Shown: one piece after another, positions 6,855 to 8,597 of the stretch
How the letters are laid out: every line of letters begins with the position of its first letter
How positions within the stretch are numbered: the stretch's first letter is position 1
Source: JANPEF01 sp031413115
GTDB taxonomy: Bacteria; Eisenbacteria; RBG-16-71-46; DASYSL01
Length of the DNA: 8,597 nucleotides
Direction of reading: 5' to 3'
Assembly (NCBI GenBank): GCA_031413115.1
Contig: JANOEH010000199.1
Location: 1 to 8,597, forward strand
The notes under the pieces: model-generated
The model's database searches: none
Told to the model about the DNA's origin: nothing
What the model saw: only the letters and a program-made list of their open reading frames with translations
Made by a program: the position numbers and the translations under genes

Positions 6855-8138
6855 GGGGCTCGCAGCCAGCAGTCGCTCGATCGCATCGGCCGCCGAGCTC
6901 GCGCCGTCCTCCGCACGCACGCCGGCCCCGGCTACAGCCGCCCGGTCGGAAAACGAGGGCTCGCCAAGAACGCGGCTTAGCACGGCGGTCAGCGTGCCGA
7001 CGTCGCAACCATCGCGCGGCAGGGCGAGTCCCAACCCCGCGCGCGCGATCCGCGCTGCGTGATCGGCCTGGTCGTGCGCGAACGGAACGACGACCATCGG
7101 CCGCCCGGCGCGCAATGCCTGGCCCGTCGTGCCGGCGCCGCCCTGGTGGACGACCGCCGCCGCTCGCGGCAGCAGCTCCGAATACGGCGCATACGGAAAC
7201 ACCGCCACGCCGGACGGCAGCGGATCGGGCAACCGCTGCGCGATCTCGCGCCCGGTGAGCAGCACGGCCCGCCGCCCGAGGCGCGCGGCCGCTGCCGCCG
7301 CGTCCGCGTAGAACGCGCCGGCGATGTGGACCGCCGACGACCCCAGCGTGAAGACGATCGGCGGGGGACCGGCCTCGAGGAACGCGGCCAGTTCGGCGGA
7401 GAGCCCCGCGGCCCGCTCCTCGCGGTCGTAGAACGCGAACCCGCACTGGACCGACGACGGCGGCCAGTCCGGCTGCGGTGCCGCGAGTGCGCGCGAGAAC
7501 AGCACCAGGTGCAGCGCCGGCGAGAACACGCCCTCGTACATCGGGTGCAGCGCTGACGGCGGCAACTCCATTGACGCGCGCACGCGATCGACCGAGCCCA
7601 TCCACGGACGCGACACCGCCTTCCCCACGGCGAAGAACGCGCGGTACAGCCCGGGGAAGCGTCGACCCCACGGCTCGAGCCACGGTGCCTGCGGCCACAC
7701 CGACGGATCGAGCGCCGAGTACTGGAGCAGCGGTTGAAGCGAGGTGGAAGCCCACGGCAAGCCGCGCTTCTCGGCGACGATCGCGACTCCGAACGTGAGC
7801 GGATGGGCGACGAGCAGGTCGGCATCGTGTGCCGCCGCATCGATCGCGGCCGTCGTTGCGGCGACGTGGGGCAGCACCAGTTCCTGGATCACGTAGCGCG
7901 ACCCATCCGGGCCGTCCATCGCCCGGCGCATGGTCGCGCCGAAGTCGCCCAGTTCGGCGAGATTCGGCGGCAGCGTGGCGAAGGCGATCCCCTCGGACTC
8001 GACCTTCGGGCGGTACATCTCGTGGCTCAGGAGCGTGGTGCGGTGGCCGCGGTCGCGCAGTGCGATCGCGACGGCCAGTGCCGGATGCAGGTCTCCGAGC
8101 GACCCGTAGGCGGCGAGGACGACGTGACGGGGCGTCAC
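6843..8138 (-). CDS. GT1-family (UDP-glycosyltransferase-like) glycosyltransferase
   Basis: A 431-aa, probably cytosolic GT-B-fold enzyme that would transfer a nucleotide-activated sugar to a small lipophilic acceptor. The N-terminal Rossmann domain opens with MTPRHVVLAAYGSLGDLHP; the G-S-x-G-D-x-H-P element (12-19) is typical of the GT1 group that includes macrolide, glycopeptide, sterol and rhamnolipid glycosyltransferases. His18 is near where the family's catalytic base is found. The C-terminal donor domain has FTLGSSA, then HQGGAGTT (331-338) and HDQ (355-357), the family's nucleotide-sugar motif. Length is normal for GT1. Donor and acceptor cannot be read from sequence. The start is GTG at 8138, overlapping the upstream gene's TGA (GTGA); it sits just before the first beta-strand, as expected, with no clear Shine-Dalgarno, so coupling is likely. 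The 3' end overlaps the ATPase gene tail-to-tail by 4 nt. Confidence 0.9.
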   Translation of the reverse strand: MTPRHVVLAAYGSLGDLHPALAVAIALRDRGHRTTLLSHEMYRPKVESEGIAFATLPPNLAELGDFGATMRRAMDGPDGSRYVIQELVLPHVAATTAAIDAAAHDADLLVAHPLTFGVAIVAEKRGLPWASTSLQPLLQYSALDPSVWPQAPWLEPWGRRFPGLYRAFFAVGKAVSRPWMGSVDRVRASMELPPSALHPMYEGVFSPALHLVLFSRALAAPQPDWPPSSVQCGFAFYDREERAAGLSAELAAFLEAGPPPIVFTLGSSAVHIAGAFYADAAAAAARLGRRAVLLTGREIAQRLPDPLPSGVAVFPYAPYSELLPRAAAVVHQGGAGTTGQALRAGRPMVVVPFAHDQADHAARIARAGLGLALPRDGCDVGTLTAVLSRVLGEPSFSDRAAVAGAGVRAEDGASSAADAIERLLAASPGTR

Positions 8139-8597
8139 CGTGCGGCGCTGCGAGCGACCGGTGCGGTCATCGCCGGCTCACCGGCGGCGAGCGCCTGCTC
8201 GAAGCGGCGCACGGCCCCGCGCGCGGTCTTCCCGCGGTTGGCGGCGATCGCGCCGCGGGCCTCCTCGTGCAGCCACTGGGCGACGCCGGGCGCGAGCCGG
8301 GGCACGCGGCCCTTGGCCGGAGCGGCCTGCAGCGCCTTCGGCACGACGAGGTAGAACGGCGCGACGTCGATCACGTCGGGGCTGCGCGCGAGCGCGTACA
8401 GATCGGCCGCCTTCTCACCGGTGGGCACGAGGCCGCGCGCCTGTAGCAGGTGCACGAACTCGTGCGCAATAACGAGGCGATGGATGATGCGGGGGCGGAG
8501 CCACAGCGCCGGGCGCTCGCCCATCGAGGCGAGCCCCAGGACCGTGCGGCGCTTGGTCAGGCCGATCGTCACCGTCACGCCGTCGAGCTCGGGGAAG
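8135..8597 (-). CDS. HExxH zinc metallopeptidase-like protein (5' partial)
   Basis: The last 154 codons of a gene that enters from beyond the right edge. The frame is open to base 8597 (Phe-Pro-Glu-Leu-Asp-Gly before the GTG at 8578), and the residues on both sides of that GTG read as one continuous beta-rich segment, so I treat the GTG as internal. The key motif is HEFVHLLQ (HEFVH at nt 8450-8464), a zinc-binding HExxH helix, followed about 16 residues later by GEKAADLYALAR. Its Glu (nt 8414-8416) is a plausible third zinc ligand in gluzincin style (HExxH...ExxxD). A short helical tail follows (FEQALAAGE). No signal or membrane segment is visible in this part. Substrate and exact family are unknown. 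It overlaps the glycosyltransferase start by GTGA, so the two are probably one operon. Confidence 0.75.
   Translation of the reverse strand, partial: FPELDGVTVTIGLTKRRTVLGLASMGERPALWLRPRIIHRLVIAHEFVHLLQARGLVPTGEKAADLYALARSPDVIDVAPFYLVVPKALQAAPAKGRVPRLAPGVAQWLHEEARGAIAANRGKTARGAVRRFEQALAAGEPAMTAPVARSAAR

Noticed and set aside
4879..7755. Long minus-strand open frame (958 codons) spanning the ATPase and the glycosyltransferase
   Set aside because: It overlaps two well-supported genes in other frames or strands and has no recognisable motif or fold; it is a GC-content artefact.
8576..8578. GTG as the start of the metallopeptidase-like gene
   Set aside because: The frame continues to the window edge with plausible coding sequence, and no Shine-Dalgarno is seen before the GTG.
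1..8597. Mobile elements, CRISPR arrays, tRNA or rRNA genes
   Set aside because: The window is filled by overlapping coding regions; I saw no transposase, spaced repeats or RNA-gene signatures.

Overview
This is a GC-rich (about 65-80% by stretch), very compact bacterial window. It holds six protein genes and essentially no intergenic DNA. The RND heavy-metal pump, the secreted proteins and the high GC point to a Gram-negative bacterium, perhaps Pseudomonadota or a similarly GC-rich phylum. I cannot fix the taxon from the sequence alone.

Layout. Positions 1-6846 (+ strand) carry four genes in a row, each overlapping the next by an ATGA: (1) the 3' part of a CusA/CzcA-family RND metal-efflux permease, whose first roughly 120 codons lie outside the window; (2) a small secreted Cys/His-containing protein of 159 aa; (3) a secreted, probably beta-propeller protein of 424 aa with Asp-box (BNR) repeats and an unusual Cys-Asp-Cys-Cys motif; (4) a P1B-1-type (Cu+/Ag+) P-type ATPase of 785 aa, with a YHS domain and a CPMHP...CPICGM heavy-metal-binding domain in place of the usual N-terminal HMA domain. 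Positions 6843-8597 (- strand) carry two genes: a 5'-truncated HExxH metallopeptidase-like protein, followed through a GTGA overlap by a GT1-family glycosyltransferase. The two operons converge on one shared CTAG tetranucleotide that supplies the stop codon on both strands and sits inside a perfect 6-bp hairpin.

How the genes may work together. The + operon looks like a metal (most likely copper/silver) detoxification module. The P-type ATPase would move Cu+ from cytoplasm to periplasm. The RND permease, with membrane-fusion and outer-membrane partners presumably encoded upstream, would export metal from the periplasm. The two exported Cys-containing proteins, encoded between the pumps, would act in the periplasm; that role is inferred from context only. 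The - operon has no visible link to metals.

The most interesting items are the two uncharacterised exported proteins translationally coupled between two metal pumps, the RND pump's apparent lack of the CusA methionine triad beside a copper-signature ATPase, and an abrupt base-composition step inside the RND gene near position 840.
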